This document shows, one piece after another, positions 8,214 through 17,768 of a stretch of 64,000 nucleotides of DNA; position 1 is the stretch's first letter, and every line of letters starts with the position of its first letter. Location: assembly GCF_023008585.1 (NCBI RefSeq), contig NZ_CP095390.1:1860001-1924000 (forward strand), read 5' to 3'. The DNA is from Natribaculum breve. Its GTDB lineage: Archaea > Halobacteriota > Halobacteria > Halobacteriales > Natrialbaceae. The position numbers and the translations under genes were made by a program. Under the pieces are notes generated by a model. That model saw only the letters and a program-made list of their open reading frames with translations, made no database searches and was not told the DNA's origin.

Positions 8214-9134
8214 ATGATCGACCACGAGAACGCCGGCTACCGGCGACTGTTCGACGGCGACGGGCTCACGTTCGGTACGGGCTTTCCGCTGACGGGTTCG
8301 AGCGAGTCGACGCCGTCCGTCGACGAGGAGCTTCGGCTGGCGGCACGCGCCGAGTCGCTCGGCTTCGACGCACTCTGGGCGCGCGACGTGCCGACGTACT
8401 GGCCGTCGTTCGGCGACGCCGGACAGACGTTCGACGTCTGGCAGTGGCTCACCCTCGTCGCGGAGCACACCGACGAGGTCACGGTCGGGACCGCGAGCGT
8501 CGTGCTCACGCTCCGGCATCCGATTCACGTCGCGAAAGCCGCGGCGTCGCTCGATCGGCTCTCGGACGGACGGCTCGTCCTCGGCGTCGCGTCGGGCGAT
8601 CGCGATCCGGAGTTTCCCGCGTTCGGCGTCGACCCGTCGGAACGCGGCGCGCGCTTTCGCGAGAGCGTCGACCTGCTTCGGACCCTCTGGACCGAGGAGT
8701 TCCCCGAGACAGAGTCGCGGTGGGGCCGGCTGGACGGCGACCTCGAGCTCGTCCCGAAGCCGACGACCGACGCCGTCCCGCTGTTGCCGACCGGCCACGC
8801 CCGACAGACCGTCGAGTGGATCGCCGAGCACGGCGACGGCTGGCTGTTCTACCAGCTCCCGCAGAACACGCTCCAGACGTACCTCGCCGACTGGCGCGAC
8901 GCGGCCGGAGACGCGCCGTTCGCGATGGTCGTTCGCGTCGCGTTCGCCGACGACCCGCGGGCCGACCCAGAGCCGATCCACCAGGGTTTTCGCGCCGGAC
9001 GCGAGTGGTTCCGCGAGTACTTCCACGACCTCGACGACCTGGGCGTCGATCACGTACTCGTCAGTCTGGAGGACGACGACCCCGAACGCGCGCTTTCCGT
9101 GTTCGCCGAGGAGATCCTCGAGGACGTGGCGTAA
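8214..9134 (+). CDS. LLM-class flavin-dependent (luciferase-like) oxidoreductase
   Basis: A 306-residue TIM-barrel protein of the bacterial luciferase/F420-dependent family. Typical segments are the N-terminal FGTGFPLTG strand, RAESLGFDALWARD, VTVGTASVVLTLRHPIH and GRLVLGVASGDRDPEFPAFG. Such enzymes use FMN or F420; many haloarchaeal members are F420-dependent. The substrate cannot be told. The SDR gene follows after 37 bases on the same strand, so the two may be cotranscribed. Confidence 0.88.
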   Translation: MIDHENAGYRRLFDGDGLTFGTGFPLTGSSESTPSVDEELRLAARAESLGFDALWARDVPTYWPSFGDAGQTFDVWQWLTLVAEHTDEVTVGTASVVLTLRHPIHVAKAAASLDRLSDGRLVLGVASGDRDPEFPAFGVDPSERGARFRESVDLLRTLWTEEFPETESRWGRLDGDLELVPKPTTDAVPLLPTGHARQTVEWIAEHGDGWLFYQLPQNTLQTYLADWRDAAGDAPFAMVVRVAFADDPRADPEPIHQGFRAGREWFREYFHDLDDLGVDHVLVSLEDDDPERALSVFAEEILEDVA

Positions 9135-9171
9135 CCCCCAGGAATTTGCGTCTTCGACGCGAAACGCGGGT

Positions 9172-9870
9172 ATGAGCCGAACGGCCGTCGTCGCCGGCGT
9201 CGGCCCCGGTCTGGGGGCCTCGATCGCACGCAAATTCGCACGAGAGGGCTGTGACGTGGCGCTTCTCGCCCGGACGGAACCGTACGTCGAAGCGCTCGCG
9301 ACGGAACTCGAGGCGACCGCCGGGTCGGGAGTTCCGATCCCGGCGGACGTCACCGATCCGGGCGAGGTCGAGGCCGCCTTCGAGCGGGTCCACGACGAAC
9401 TCGGCCCGGTCGACGTCCTCGTCAACCACGCAAGCGGGGGCTCGTGGAAGGGACTGCTGGAACTGGACGTCGACGAGTTCGAGTCGGCGATGGCGGTCGG
9501 CCCGCGCGGCGGCTTCCTCTGTGCTCGAGCGGCCGTCCCCGACATGCTCGAGGGCGACGGCGGGACGGTCATCTTCACCGGCGCGACCTCGGCGGTGCGC
9601 GGCCGCGGCGGGGCGCTCGGGTTCTCGGCGGCGAAGTTCGCGGTCCGGGGCATGGCCGAGTCGATGGCTCGAGAACTCGGTCCCGACGGGGTCCACGTCG
9701 CCCACGTCGTGATCGACGGGCAGATTCGACCCCCCGACGCGGACGTCGACGATCCGGACGCGTACCTCGATCCGGACGCGATCGCCGAGAGCTACTGGCA
9801 CCTCGTCGAACAGGACCGGAGTTCGTGGACGCTCGAGCTGGATCTCAGGCCGCACGTCGAGTCGTTCTGA
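9172..9870 (+). CDS. SDR-family oxidoreductase with Phe in place of the catalytic Tyr
   Basis: A 232-residue Rossmann protein with the cofactor loop GVGPGLGASIA (residues 9-19), the NHAS motif at 85-88 (family NNAG) and an FSAAK motif at 151-155 where classical SDRs have YxxxK. The catalytic Tyr is therefore Phe151, while Lys155 is kept. The protein may rely on another acid/base, or work only as a binding protein. It follows the luciferase-like gene and is convergent with the deacetylase. The substrate is unknown. Confidence 0.88.
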   Translation: MSRTAVVAGVGPGLGASIARKFAREGCDVALLARTEPYVEALATELEATAGSGVPIPADVTDPGEVEAAFERVHDELGPVDVLVNHASGGSWKGLLELDVDEFESAMAVGPRGGFLCARAAVPDMLEGDGGTVIFTGATSAVRGRGGALGFSAAKFAVRGMAESMARELGPDGVHVAHVVIDGQIRPPDADVDDPDAYLDPDAIAESYWHLVEQDRSSWTLELDLRPHVESF

Positions 9871-9894
9871 GCGCGGCTCTCGACCGGTCGAGGT

Positions 9895-10794
9895 TCAGAT
9901 ATAGTCGCTCTCGCTCTCGTAGACCGACGGGTCGTCCTCGTACTTCCGGGCGATCTCCTCGAGCGTGGTGAACTGCGCCCGTTCGTGGCCCTCGACGTAC
10001 CGGATGAACTCCTCGAGAAGCGGGATCATGTGCGGCAGGCCGTGGATGTCCGGGTGGATGGTGAAGGTGTAGACGCCGGCACCGCGTCGGTCGTACAGGA
10101 AGTCGAACTGGCGTTTGTAGTACTGCTCGTACATCATCTCGGGGTCTTTGTACCCCGCGTGGTAGATCGGCTGTTTGATGAACAGCATCGGCGGGATGTC
10201 GTCGCGATACCAGCTGATCGGGATCTCGACGACGTCGGTCACCTCGCCGTACTGGTACGGCTCCATCCACGTCTCGGGCGCTTCGTCGTAACGGATCTTC
10301 TCCCAGCTGTCGCCTTTTCGCATCCAGCCCGGTTCGAACTGGCGTTCCATCAGGCTGCTGTCGTAGAGGAAGCCGTGTTTCTCGACGAGCTCCGGCGTGT
10401 TCTCGCTGAACTCCCACCAGCTGGCGCGGTGGCCGACCGGTTCCGATCCCGTGACGTCCTCGATCAGGTCGATCGACACCTCGAGGATCTCGTCTTCCTG
10501 TTCCCGCGAGAGGTCGGTCGGGTTCTCGTGTGAGTAGCCGTGGACGCCGAGTTCGTGGCCGGCGGCCGCGACCGCCTCGATCTCGTCGCGAAACGTCTCG
10601 ATCGTGTGACCGGGGACGTACCACGACGTCGAAACGCCCTCGTTCTCGAAGAGTTCGAGCATCCGGGGGATGCCCTCGTTGCCGGCGGACAGCCCTCGAG
10701 AGAGGTCCGCGGGAGAGTCCGCGCCGCCGTACGAGCCGAGCCAGCCGGCGACGCAATCTGCGTCGACGCCGATTGCAACGTCGATGTCACCCAT
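9895..10794 (-). CDS. Polysaccharide deacetylase (NodB/PuuE-type)
   Basis: A 299-residue NodB-fold protein. GVDADCV near the N-terminus provides the catalytic Asp and metal Asp; ELGVHGYSHENPTDL supplies the paired metal-binding histidines. The length, the GWMRKG and WEFSENTPELVEKHG segments and the late FTIHPDIHG motif resemble the PuuE/HpPgdA branch, which acts on peptidoglycan-like sugars or allantoin. Archaea lack murein, so an N-acetylated glycan or a small amide is more likely. The ATG at 10794 is preferred over one at 10827. It has no signal peptide. Confidence 0.85.
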   Translation of the reverse strand: MGDIDVAIGVDADCVAGWLGSYGGADSPADLSRGLSAGNEGIPRMLELFENEGVSTSWYVPGHTIETFRDEIEAVAAAGHELGVHGYSHENPTDLSREQEDEILEVSIDLIEDVTGSEPVGHRASWWEFSENTPELVEKHGFLYDSSLMERQFEPGWMRKGDSWEKIRYDEAPETWMEPYQYGEVTDVVEIPISWYRDDIPPMLFIKQPIYHAGYKDPEMMYEQYYKRQFDFLYDRRGAGVYTFTIHPDIHGLPHMIPLLEEFIRYVEGHERAQFTTLEEIARKYEDDPSVYESESDYI

Positions 10795-11073
10795 AGTGCG
10801 CTCGATCCTGCCGACGGCCACCCACAAAGAGGTGTAGCCGTCGCGTTCGTGACGGTCCTACGTTCGAACGCGTTCGACGGCGAATCCGACTCGAGTACCC
10901 CCTCGTCGAGCACCGCTAGCGCGTACGGCGTCGCCCCGAAACGACGAGCGATCGGTGGCGTGATGGTCGCTCGCGTGGAAACGCCACGTGACCGAGAACA
11001 AACTCTATTGTTGTAGTCCAACCGTAATTGTTTTACCAGCCTCGAGAATAGTCACGATCGGTGTCAAACGAAG

Positions 11074-11736
11074 ATGCACATCATGGAAGGGTTCCTGCCG
11101 CCGTTCTGGGCGGCGGCCTGGTATCTCGTCGCCGCGCCGGTCGTCGCGTTCGGCGCGTACAGAACCGCGAAGATGGTCCGTGAAGACTCGAGTCGCATCG
11201 CGCTCGTCGCGATCGCCGGGGCGTTCGTGTTCGTCTTCTCGGCGCTGAAGATTCCCTCGGTGACGGGGAGTACGTCCCACCCGACGGGAACCGGCGTCGC
11301 GGTCGTCCTGTTCGGTCCGGCCGTCACGGCGTTTCTCTCGACGATCGTCCTCCTCTACCAGTCGCTGTTGCTCGCCCACGGCGGCATCTCGACGCTCGGG
11401 GCGAACGTCGCCGCGATGGGGATCGTCGGCCCGTTCGTCGGATGGCTCACCTACCGGTTTACGCGACGGTACGCGGGTCTCGAGGGGTCGACGTTCGCCG
11501 CGACGGTCGTCACCAACTGGGTCACCTACCTCGTGACGTCCGCCCAGCTCGCGATGGCCTTTCCGGCAGGCGGCGGCCTCGAGGGGGTCGGTTCGGCGAT
11601 GGCCGGGTTCGCGGCCGTCTTCGCCGTGACGCAGGTCCCGATCGGCCTCGTCGAGGGGGCGATCGCCGCGGGCCTGATCGGCTACCTGGTCGAGGTGAAA
11701 GCGGACGTTCGGACGCGACTGGGGGTGCCAGCGTGA
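11074..11736 (+). CDS. cbiM: Cobalt ECF transporter substrate-specific component CbiM
   Basis: A 220-residue membrane protein with about six helices. The N-terminal MHIMEGFLPP is the hallmark of CbiM: the amino terminus and His2 take part in Co(II)/Ni(II) binding. HPTGTGVAVVLFGP and LAHGGISTLGAN are further family motifs. It is the first gene of cbiMNQO, with overlapping or touching reading frames downstream. The operon imports cobalt, presumably for corrinoid synthesis. The 279-base divergent region upstream contains an AT-rich stretch at 11007-11032 suited to a promoter. Confidence 0.95.
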   Translation: MHIMEGFLPPFWAAAWYLVAAPVVAFGAYRTAKMVREDSSRIALVAIAGAFVFVFSALKIPSVTGSTSHPTGTGVAVVLFGPAVTAFLSTIVLLYQSLLLAHGGISTLGANVAAMGIVGPFVGWLTYRFTRRYAGLEGSTFAATVVTNWVTYLVTSAQLAMAFPAGGGLEGVGSAMAGFAAVFAVTQVPIGLVEGAIAAGLIGYLVEVKADVRTRLGVPA

Positions 11737-12008
11737 ACCGAGCGATCCTCGTCGGCGTCGCCTTGCTGGTCGCGCTGGTCGCGATCACGGGTGTCGTCCC
11801 GGGAGCGTGGGGCGGTGCCGACGGCGAGGCCGAGGAAACGATCGGCGAGGTCGCCCCGGAGTACGAGCCGTGGTTCTCCCCAATCTGGACGCCGCCGAGC
11901 GGCGAGATCGAGAGTCTCCTGTTCAGCCTGCAGGCAGGGCTCGGCGGGGCGGTCATCGGCTACTACGTGGGCGCGTTCGGACGAAACCGGAATGCATCGA
12001 ACGCTTGA
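11733..12008 (+). CDS. cbiN: Cobalt ECF transporter component CbiN
   Basis: A 91-residue protein starting at GTG 11733, overlapping the cbiM stop by 4 bases (GTGA). It has an N-terminal helix, an extracytoplasmic loop with YEPWFSPIWTPPSGEIESLLFSLQ-like sequence characteristic of CbiN, and a C-terminal helix. CbiN is needed with CbiM for cobalt loading. The overlap with the cbiQ start shows translational coupling. Confidence 0.93.
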   Translation: MNRAILVGVALLVALVAITGVVPGAWGGADGEAEETIGEVAPEYEPWFSPIWTPPSGEIESLLFSLQAGLGGAVIGYYVGAFGRNRNASNA

Positions 12009-12717
12009 GTCGGTGCAGGTCGCCTCGAGGCCCGCGATCGACGGCCCGCTGAAAGTCTACGTGTCGCTGCTCGCACTGGTGCTGGTCGTCGCGAGCCCGA
12101 ACGAGGCGACGCGACTCGGCGCGCTCGCGTCGTTTTCGGCGCTCGCGCTCGACGCCGCCGGACGTCACTACCTGCGTCTGCTCGGCCCGCCCGTGGCCTT
12201 CCTGGTGCCGAGTCTGGTCGTGATCCTCGCCGTCACCGGCGGCGGAGAGGTCGTCGTTCGCGTCTGGCTCCTCGAGGTGACGGCCGAAGCCGTCGAGACC
12301 GCCGCGACGACGGGACTGCGCTCGCTCGCGGCGCTGTCGGTGATGGCCTTCCTCGTGCTCAGCACGCCCGTCCCGGAGCTGTTCGCGGCCCTCCGACGGC
12401 TCCGCGTGCCCGCGTTCGTGGTCGACCTGTCGCTTTTCGTCTACCGCGGAATCCAGATTCTGCTCGCCGAGACAGACCGGCTACGAACCGCCGCCGCCGC
12501 CCGACTCGGGTACGTCGACCGGCGAACGCAGGTCCGGACCACGAAGCTCGTCGCCGGCTCGTTGCTCGTGGGGTCGCTCGAGCGCGCCGAGCGCGTCGAC
12601 GAGGCGATGCGTGCGCGGTGTTACGACGGGCGGATGCCGACCGTCGAGCGGACGAACGAGGGCTACGCACCCGCGGCCGTCGTCCTCGGCGTGCTGGCGG
12701 CGACGGTGGTACTGTGA
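11992..12717 (+). CDS. cbiQ: ECF transporter transmembrane component CbiQ
   Basis: A 241-residue transmembrane (T) component with about five helices. The ATG at 11992 overlaps the end of cbiN by 17 bases. The coupling helix regions contain the family-type segment [14 protein letters not shown] (Ala-Arg-Gly-like box), which contacts the ATPase. It connects CbiM/N to CbiO. Confidence 0.9.
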   Translation: MHRTLESVQVASRPAIDGPLKVYVSLLALVLVVASPNEATRLGALASFSALALDAAGRHYLRLLGPPVAFLVPSLVVILAVTGGGEVVVRVWLLEVTAEAVETAATTGLRSLAALSVMAFLVLSTPVPELFAALRRLRVPAFVVDLSLFVYRGIQILLAETDRLRTAAAARLGYVDRRTQVRTTKLVAGSLLVGSLERAERVDEAMRARCYDGRMPTVERTNEGYAPAAVVLGVLAATVVL

Positions 12718-13427
12718 CGATCGAGACGACCGACCTCGAGTTCGCCTACGAGGGCGAGCCGGTCCTGCGTGGCGTCGACTTCCGCGCCGCAGGCGGCGAG
12801 GTGACGATGCTGCTCGGACGGAACGGGGCCGGCAAGTCGACGCTACTCAAACACCTCAACGGACTCGTCGAACCCGACGACGGCGCAGTCTACGTCGACG
12901 ACGAGCGCGTGACCTACGACGACGCGAGCCTCCGCGACCTCCGGACGAAGGTGGGCTACGTCTTCCAGAACCCCGACGACCAGCTCGTCGCGCCGACCGT
13001 CGAACAGGACGTCGCCTTTGGACCCGAGAACGTCGGCGTCGACGCTGCCCGACGAACTCGAGAGGCACTGGAGACGGTCGGACTGAGCGGGTTCGACGAC
13101 CGACTGTGTGCCACGCTGAGCGGTGGCGAGAAAAAGCGCGTCTCGCTCGCGGGCGTGCTGGCGATGGACCCCGACTACCTGCTTTTCGACGAACCGACGC
13201 TCGGACTCGACGGCGACGGCTGTTCGACGATCAGTGCCGTGATCGACGCGTTGCGACGCGAGGGGATCACGATCGTCGTCGCGACCCACGACCTCGGGTT
13301 CGCACTCGCCGTCGGCGACGTGCTGACGGTACTCGAGGACGGGGAGATCGGCTATCGGGACGCGACCATCTCCCGCGAGCGCGCCGCGGAGTTCGGTCTC
13401 CGGACGTTCGCCTTCGACGGCTACTAG
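12714..13427 (+). CDS. cbiO: ECF transporter ATPase CbiO
   Basis: A 237-residue ABC ATPase starting at GTG 12714, overlapping the cbiQ stop by 4 bases. Walker A is GRNGAGKST (about residues 35-43), the Q-loop FQNPDDQL, the signature LSGGEKKR, Walker B YLLFDEP, and the switch His is in ATHDL. FQNPDDQ is typical of ECF-type ATPases. It closes the cobalt-uptake operon. Confidence 0.95.
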   Translation: MTIETTDLEFAYEGEPVLRGVDFRAAGGEVTMLLGRNGAGKSTLLKHLNGLVEPDDGAVYVDDERVTYDDASLRDLRTKVGYVFQNPDDQLVAPTVEQDVAFGPENVGVDAARRTREALETVGLSGFDDRLCATLSGGEKKRVSLAGVLAMDPDYLLFDEPTLGLDGDGCSTISAVIDALRREGITIVVATHDLGFALAVGDVLTVLEDGEIGYRDATISRERAAEFGLRTFAFDGY

Positions 13428-13437
13428 GCGCCCGTCG

Positions 13438-14535
13438 CTATCCGCGATCGCGTTCGGGAAGTTTCCACCGCTGGGTCGTCTCGGCGTACGTCCCGTCGGT
13501 CGAGAGCGTGACCTCCCGGTAGAGGCTCTCGAGTTGCTCGAGCGTGTGCTGGATCGAATAGGTCTCGACGGCGGCTCTCGTGTCCCAGTCTTCCTCGAGG
13601 CAGGTCTCGATCGTCTCGGCCATGTCGTCGCGGTCCCCGTACTCGAAGCGCGCGCCGTTTTCCGACCCGATCGTGTCCGTAAACGGCGGGACGTCGGCGG
13701 CCGCGACGGGCGTACCACAGGCGTTGGCCTCGAGCGTCGACAGACCCAGCGTGTCGCCGGTCGAGGCGGTGACGAACGTATCGATCGACGAGTAGAAGAT
13801 GGGAAGTTCCTCTCGCGGCAGGAAATCGAGGAACTCGACGTTGTCGGGGGCGTCACACTCGAGCGATCGACGGGCGGGGCCTTCGCCGACGACGACGAAC
13901 TCGTAGTCGGGCAACTGCTCGGCGACCGCGACGATCTCGTCGACGTTCTTCTCGCCGCTGATTCGGCCGCTGTACCCGATCACCGTCCGGTCCGGGTACC
14001 ACTCCTCGTCGGTCGGCTGGAAGAACTCCACGTCGATCCCGACGGGGAGTTTGACGGGGTCGACCTCGCGGTCGATCCGTTCGGTCGAGGCGGTGACGGC
14101 GTCGAAACTCCCCAGGAGCGTGTTCTCCCAGGGGAGGTAGAGCCGAGTCAGAAGCGACGCCAGCCGTCGCGACTTGACGCTCTGTGGGAAGTACTCCTCG
14201 AGCGGGGTGTGGTGCGTGTAGATCGCCGGGACGTCGCGCTTCCAGGCGTAGTACCGTCCGAGGATGCCGACCGGTGCTGGCCCGTGGCAGTGGACGAGAT
14301 CGAGGTCGGGAAGCGCCGAGAGGCGTTTGAAAAGCGGGATCCGGTAGCCGCTGTAAAACGGGTTCGGGATCGAAGCGACGGGAATCTCCCGCTCTCCGGG
14401 CTCGTAGTCGCCGTCAGGATAGACGACGTAGACCTCGTGGCCGTTTCGTTCGAGGCGTTCCCGCCAGTGTTTGATCGTGTACGTTACCCCGTCGATCTCC
14501 GGGAAGTAGCTGTCCGTAAAGAATCCGACCTTCAT
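13438..14535 (-). CDS. Glycosyltransferase family 4 protein
   Basis: A 365-residue GT-B glycosyltransferase. The N-terminal domain starts MKVGFFTDSYFPEIDGV; the C-terminal donor domain carries IGYSGRISGEKNVDEI and the E-x7-E region in STLEANACGTPVAA. It resembles GT4 enzymes transferring glucose or mannose to diacylglycerol or dolichol-linked sugars. It begins one base after the stop of the upstream glycosyltransferase, so the two genes form an operon. Donor and acceptor are unknown; a role in glycolipid or S-layer glycan synthesis is inferred. Confidence 0.9.
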   Translation of the reverse strand: MKVGFFTDSYFPEIDGVTYTIKHWRERLERNGHEVYVVYPDGDYEPGEREIPVASIPNPFYSGYRIPLFKRLSALPDLDLVHCHGPAPVGILGRYYAWKRDVPAIYTHHTPLEEYFPQSVKSRRLASLLTRLYLPWENTLLGSFDAVTASTERIDREVDPVKLPVGIDVEFFQPTDEEWYPDRTVIGYSGRISGEKNVDEIVAVAEQLPDYEFVVVGEGPARRSLECDAPDNVEFLDFLPREELPIFYSSIDTFVTASTGDTLGLSTLEANACGTPVAAADVPPFTDTIGSENGARFEYGDRDDMAETIETCLEEDWDTRAAVETYSIQHTLEQLESLYREVTLSTDGTYAETTQRWKLPERDRG

Positions 14536-14536
14536 G

Positions 14537-15508
14537 TCAGGTCAACTCCGTGTACAGCGAGTGCAACTGATCTGCCGTCTTCGAGAGCGAGAACTGCTCG
14601 CTCGTCTGTAACGCGTTCTCGCCCAGTCGCTCTCGTACCGTCTCGTCTGTGAGCCGCGCGAGCTGTTCGTCGAACGTCCCGTCGGACTTCAGGCAGTCGT
14701 GTCCGTCCTCGAGCCACGCGAACGTGTCGATGTCCCTGACGACGACCGGCGTCCCGGTGCTCATCGCCTCGAGTAGTGCGATTCCCTCGTTTTCCTCGTG
14801 AGTCGGGAAGAAGAAGATGTCGCCGGCGGCGTACGCGCCACGGATGTCGTCGACGAAGCCCGTGAACGTGCAGTTGTCCGGCGACTCCTCGATGAGTTTC
14901 GTCGTCTCTCGTCCCTTCAGCGAGAGGTCGAGCGGACCGAACCAGACGAAGTCCAGTTCGGGCATCCGACGGGCCGTCTCGACGAACTCGCGAAGCCCCT
15001 TTCGCTTGATCACGTGCCCGACGAGGAAGACGACCGGCGGCGTCAGGTCGTACCGCCGTCGGTACTCCTCTGAGAGCGTCTCGAAGCCCTCGAGTTTCTC
15101 CCGGTCGACGCCGTTGGAGATGACGGTCGTCTTCGCGTCGGTGTACGTCTCGATGAGTTCTCGGTTGTACTCCGAGGGACAGACCAGCGCGTCGCCGAGA
15201 CCGTAGGCCGTCTCGAGGTACGGCCGCAGGGGTTTGGCGAGCAGGTTCGTGAACCGAAAGCTGTCGCCGAAGTCCTCGGCGGTCACGTGAGTGTGGATCA
15301 CGACCGGGACGTCGCGTCGCTTCGCGCGCTTTGCGTAGTAGACCGACCGAGGACCCATGAGATTCAGATGCAAAACGTCGGCGTCGAGGTCGGGCTCGAC
15401 GGTGTACTCGATCCCCCGCTTTTCCAGCATCTTGCGCTGGTGTTTCACCGACTCCCGAACCCCCCCTGTCACCACGTCTTCGAATTCAAAATAGTGACTG
15501 GTCCTCAT
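14537..15508 (-). CDS. Glycosyltransferase family 4 protein
   Basis: A 323-residue GT-B protein, shorter than usual. The acceptor domain holds HLNLMGPRSVYYAKR and VIHTHVTAEDF; the donor domain holds LVGHVIKRKGLREFV and FFFPTHEENEGIALLEAMSTGTPVV with the conserved Glu pair. It is the first gene of a two-gene operon with the next GT4 gene. A promoter should lie in the 239 bases upstream, where ACTTTTCC-type A/T patches occur. Its specificity is unknown. Confidence 0.9.
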   Translation of the reverse strand: MRTSHYFEFEDVVTGGVRESVKHQRKMLEKRGIEYTVEPDLDADVLHLNLMGPRSVYYAKRAKRRDVPVVIHTHVTAEDFGDSFRFTNLLAKPLRPYLETAYGLGDALVCPSEYNRELIETYTDAKTTVISNGVDREKLEGFETLSEEYRRRYDLTPPVVFLVGHVIKRKGLREFVETARRMPELDFVWFGPLDLSLKGRETTKLIEESPDNCTFTGFVDDIRGAYAAGDIFFFPTHEENEGIALLEAMSTGTPVVVRDIDTFAWLEDGHDCLKSDGTFDEQLARLTDETVRERLGENALQTSEQFSLSKTADQLHSLYTELT

Positions 15509-15747
15509 TCTGATCGATATGGTTGGCGGTTAGATTGAACAGTTATCAACTTTTCCCTCCCGAGCGTGTGAACGCCTCGAGACGACGATTTTCGACGGGT
15601 TTCGAGGGTGAGACGACGTGTGACTTCACAACTCATATAGGGTGGGTCGTCGCCGGGACGCGTGCGACGGCGACGGGCGCCGGGACGTCGGTGGTGACCT
15701 CGAGTCGCGTGCTGTCGATGCGTCGGTCCGTGTGATAGAACCTGTCG

Positions 15748-16605
15748 CTACTGTACTTCGAGCCACGGAACCTCCATCAGCGCGGGGATGTGCGTCTCGA
15801 TGTGGTGCTCCCAGACGCCTTCCTCGCCGAACGCCTCGCCGTGGTCTGCGGTGACGACGACGGTCCCGTCGAGTTCGTCGATCAGGTCCACGACGGACTC
15901 GAGGGCGATCCGGAGGTTCTCCTCGTAGTACGCGAGTGCCGCCTCACGGGTGCCGTCGCGCAGGAGGCTACCCGGGTCGAGTTCGAGCCACAGGCCGGCT
16001 TTCTGTGCGACCTCGCTGTCCTCGAGGGCGCTCTCGACGCGCGGTCGAACGGTGTCGCCGACCGACGAGAGCAGTCCCCCGCCCTCGTCGCTCTCCTCGG
16101 CTTCCTCCTGACGGCGGATCCCTTTTCGGATCTGTTTTAACTTCTGGCCCTTCCCTCGGGCGAGGTAGGGGGCGTGCGGTTGCATGTAGTGGATGACCGT
16201 CCGTTCGGCCCGCTCGACGGCGTCGCGGTGGTCGTGAAACGACGCCGCGAGGCTCTCGGGTGGGACCGTCCCGAGGTCGTCGTCCCAGCCGTGTTTCCAC
16301 ACGTCGAAGACCTGGCTTATGTGGTCTGTCGCCGACCACTCGTAGTCACAGCTTGCACCCCACTTGAGTTCGTTCAGCGGGATGCCGAGACTGTTGATGA
16401 AGGGGTTCGACGAGAAGTACGCGAGGTCGTGGTCGCCGGTGAACGTCCGGTAGGCCCACTCCGGGGTGGACGAGCCGGTGCTCCAGCGCTTTTCGAGAGT
16501 ACCGTCGAGATACTCGTCGTAAAGCTCGCTGAAGACGTCGTAGCGACACGCGTCCAGCACCACGCAGTAATCCCAGTCGGACTCGAGGAAACGCTGGTCC
16601 TGCAT
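15748..16605 (-). CDS. Alkaline-phosphatase-superfamily (sulfatase-like) protein
   Basis: A 285-residue protein of the phosphatase/sulfatase fold: it opens with DYCVVLDACRYDVF (first metal Asp), and ends with GTVVVTADHGEAFGEEG (second metal site DHGE) and a later EHHIETHIPALMEVPW. There is no Cys-x-Pro-x-Arg formylglycine motif, so it is not a classical sulfatase; a phosphodiesterase or phosphoethanolamine/glycerol-transferase-like role is more likely. No signal peptide is visible. It lies between sugar-modifying genes, suggesting work on glycans or lipids. Confidence 0.8.
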   Translation of the reverse strand: MQDQRFLESDWDYCVVLDACRYDVFSELYDEYLDGTLEKRWSTGSSTPEWAYRTFTGDHDLAYFSSNPFINSLGIPLNELKWGASCDYEWSATDHISQVFDVWKHGWDDDLGTVPPESLAASFHDHRDAVERAERTVIHYMQPHAPYLARGKGQKLKQIRKGIRRQEEAEESDEGGGLLSSVGDTVRPRVESALEDSEVAQKAGLWLELDPGSLLRDGTREAALAYYEENLRIALESVVDLIDELDGTVVVTADHGEAFGEEGVWEHHIETHIPALMEVPWLEVQ

Positions 16606-16693
16606 CAGTCGTCACAAAATTCGATCAAAGAGACATATGCTTTCCGATGCGCGAACGACGGCGTAACGTCCAGCGTGCGTGTCGTCGCGTCGG

Positions 16694-17611
16694 TTAGTCG
16701 TAGACCGCACAGACTCGCCGGATGCCCTCTTCGAACCCGATCTCGGGTTTCCAGCCGGTCTCCGCCCGGAGTTTGCTCGAGTCCGCACAGGTGTCGTGGA
16801 CGTAGACGTGCTCGGGGATCGGGTTCTCGACGTACTCGGGGTCGACGTCGGTCCCGAGCTCGTCGTTGAGCAGGTCGACGAGCGCGTTGAACGAGTGGGA
16901 TTCGCCGGTGCCGACGTTGTAGATGCCGTCCAGTTCGTGCTCGGCCGCGAGCTCGAGCGCCCGCACGACGTCGGAGACGTGGGTGAAGTCTCGCGTCTGG
17001 CTGCCGTCGCCGTAGAGTTTCGGCGAGCGGCCGTTGGCGACGTCGTCGGCGAACTGGGCGATCACGTTGGCGTACTCGCCTTTGTGCGCTTCGCTGCCGC
17101 CGTAGCCCTGGTAGACCGAGAAGAATCGCATTCCGCAGGTCGACAGCCCGTAGTGGTTCGAGAAGTACTCGGCGTACCGCTCCCGGGCCATCTTGGACGC
17201 CTCGTACCCCGTGTTCACGGTCACGTCCATCTCCTCCGGGGAGGGGTCGGTCTGACTGCCGTAGATCGACGACGTCGAGGCGTAGACGACCGTGTCACAC
17301 CCGTCTTTGCGGGCCTGCTCGACGACGTTGACGAACCCCTCGACGTTCACCCGCGCACCGCGACGGGGAGTCTCCTCGTGCATCGCGTACGAAGAGAGTG
17401 CCGCGAGGTGAAAGACGACGTCGACGTCCGTCGGGAGGTCCTCGTCGAGCACGCTCGCCTCGAGGAACTCGACGTCGGGAGAGAGATTTTCCGGTGTGCC
17501 GAGGTGACAGTCGTCGACCGCGACGACCTCGTTGCGCTCGGCCAACTCGTTGGCGAGATTCGATCCGATAAAGCCAGCGCCGCCGGTTACGAGTACGCGT
17601 TGGTCACGCAT
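16694..17611 (-). CDS. NAD-dependent sugar-nucleotide epimerase/dehydratase
   Basis: A 305-residue extended SDR. The nucleotide motif TGGAGFIGSN occupies residues 9-18, the catalytic triad includes STSS near 112-115 and YEASK at 136-140, and FSVYQGYG and DFTHVSDVV are typical of UDP-glucose 4-epimerase/UDP-glucuronate epimerase-like enzymes. The ATG at 17611 is used; the open frame runs further upstream but without family sequence. It probably supplies an activated sugar to the adjacent glycosyltransferases. Confidence 0.92.
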   Translation of the reverse strand: MRDQRVLVTGGAGFIGSNLANELAERNEVVAVDDCHLGTPENLSPDVEFLEASVLDEDLPTDVDVVFHLAALSSYAMHEETPRRGARVNVEGFVNVVEQARKDGCDTVVYASTSSIYGSQTDPSPEEMDVTVNTGYEASKMARERYAEYFSNHYGLSTCGMRFFSVYQGYGGSEAHKGEYANVIAQFADDVANGRSPKLYGDGSQTRDFTHVSDVVRALELAAEHELDGIYNVGTGESHSFNALVDLLNDELGTDVDPEYVENPIPEHVYVHDTCADSSKLRAETGWKPEIGFEEGIRRVCAVYD

Positions 17612-17768
17612 ACGGATTCCTTCACCGAGACCGATCAAAAGGGATTCGACTGCGAGAGCGCAGGCCGCAGTCGGCGGTGCCAAGAGAATATGTCCCTCCC
17701 CGTGGAACGGCGCAGGTGGGTCCTCGAGACATGTCACGTCTGCCACTGCGCGTGCGGGTGATGGTGTC

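Noticed and set aside
10998..11073. Cobalamin riboswitch upstream of cbiM
   Set aside because: No B12-box-like sequence is visible and archaeal cbi operons do not normally use this riboswitch.
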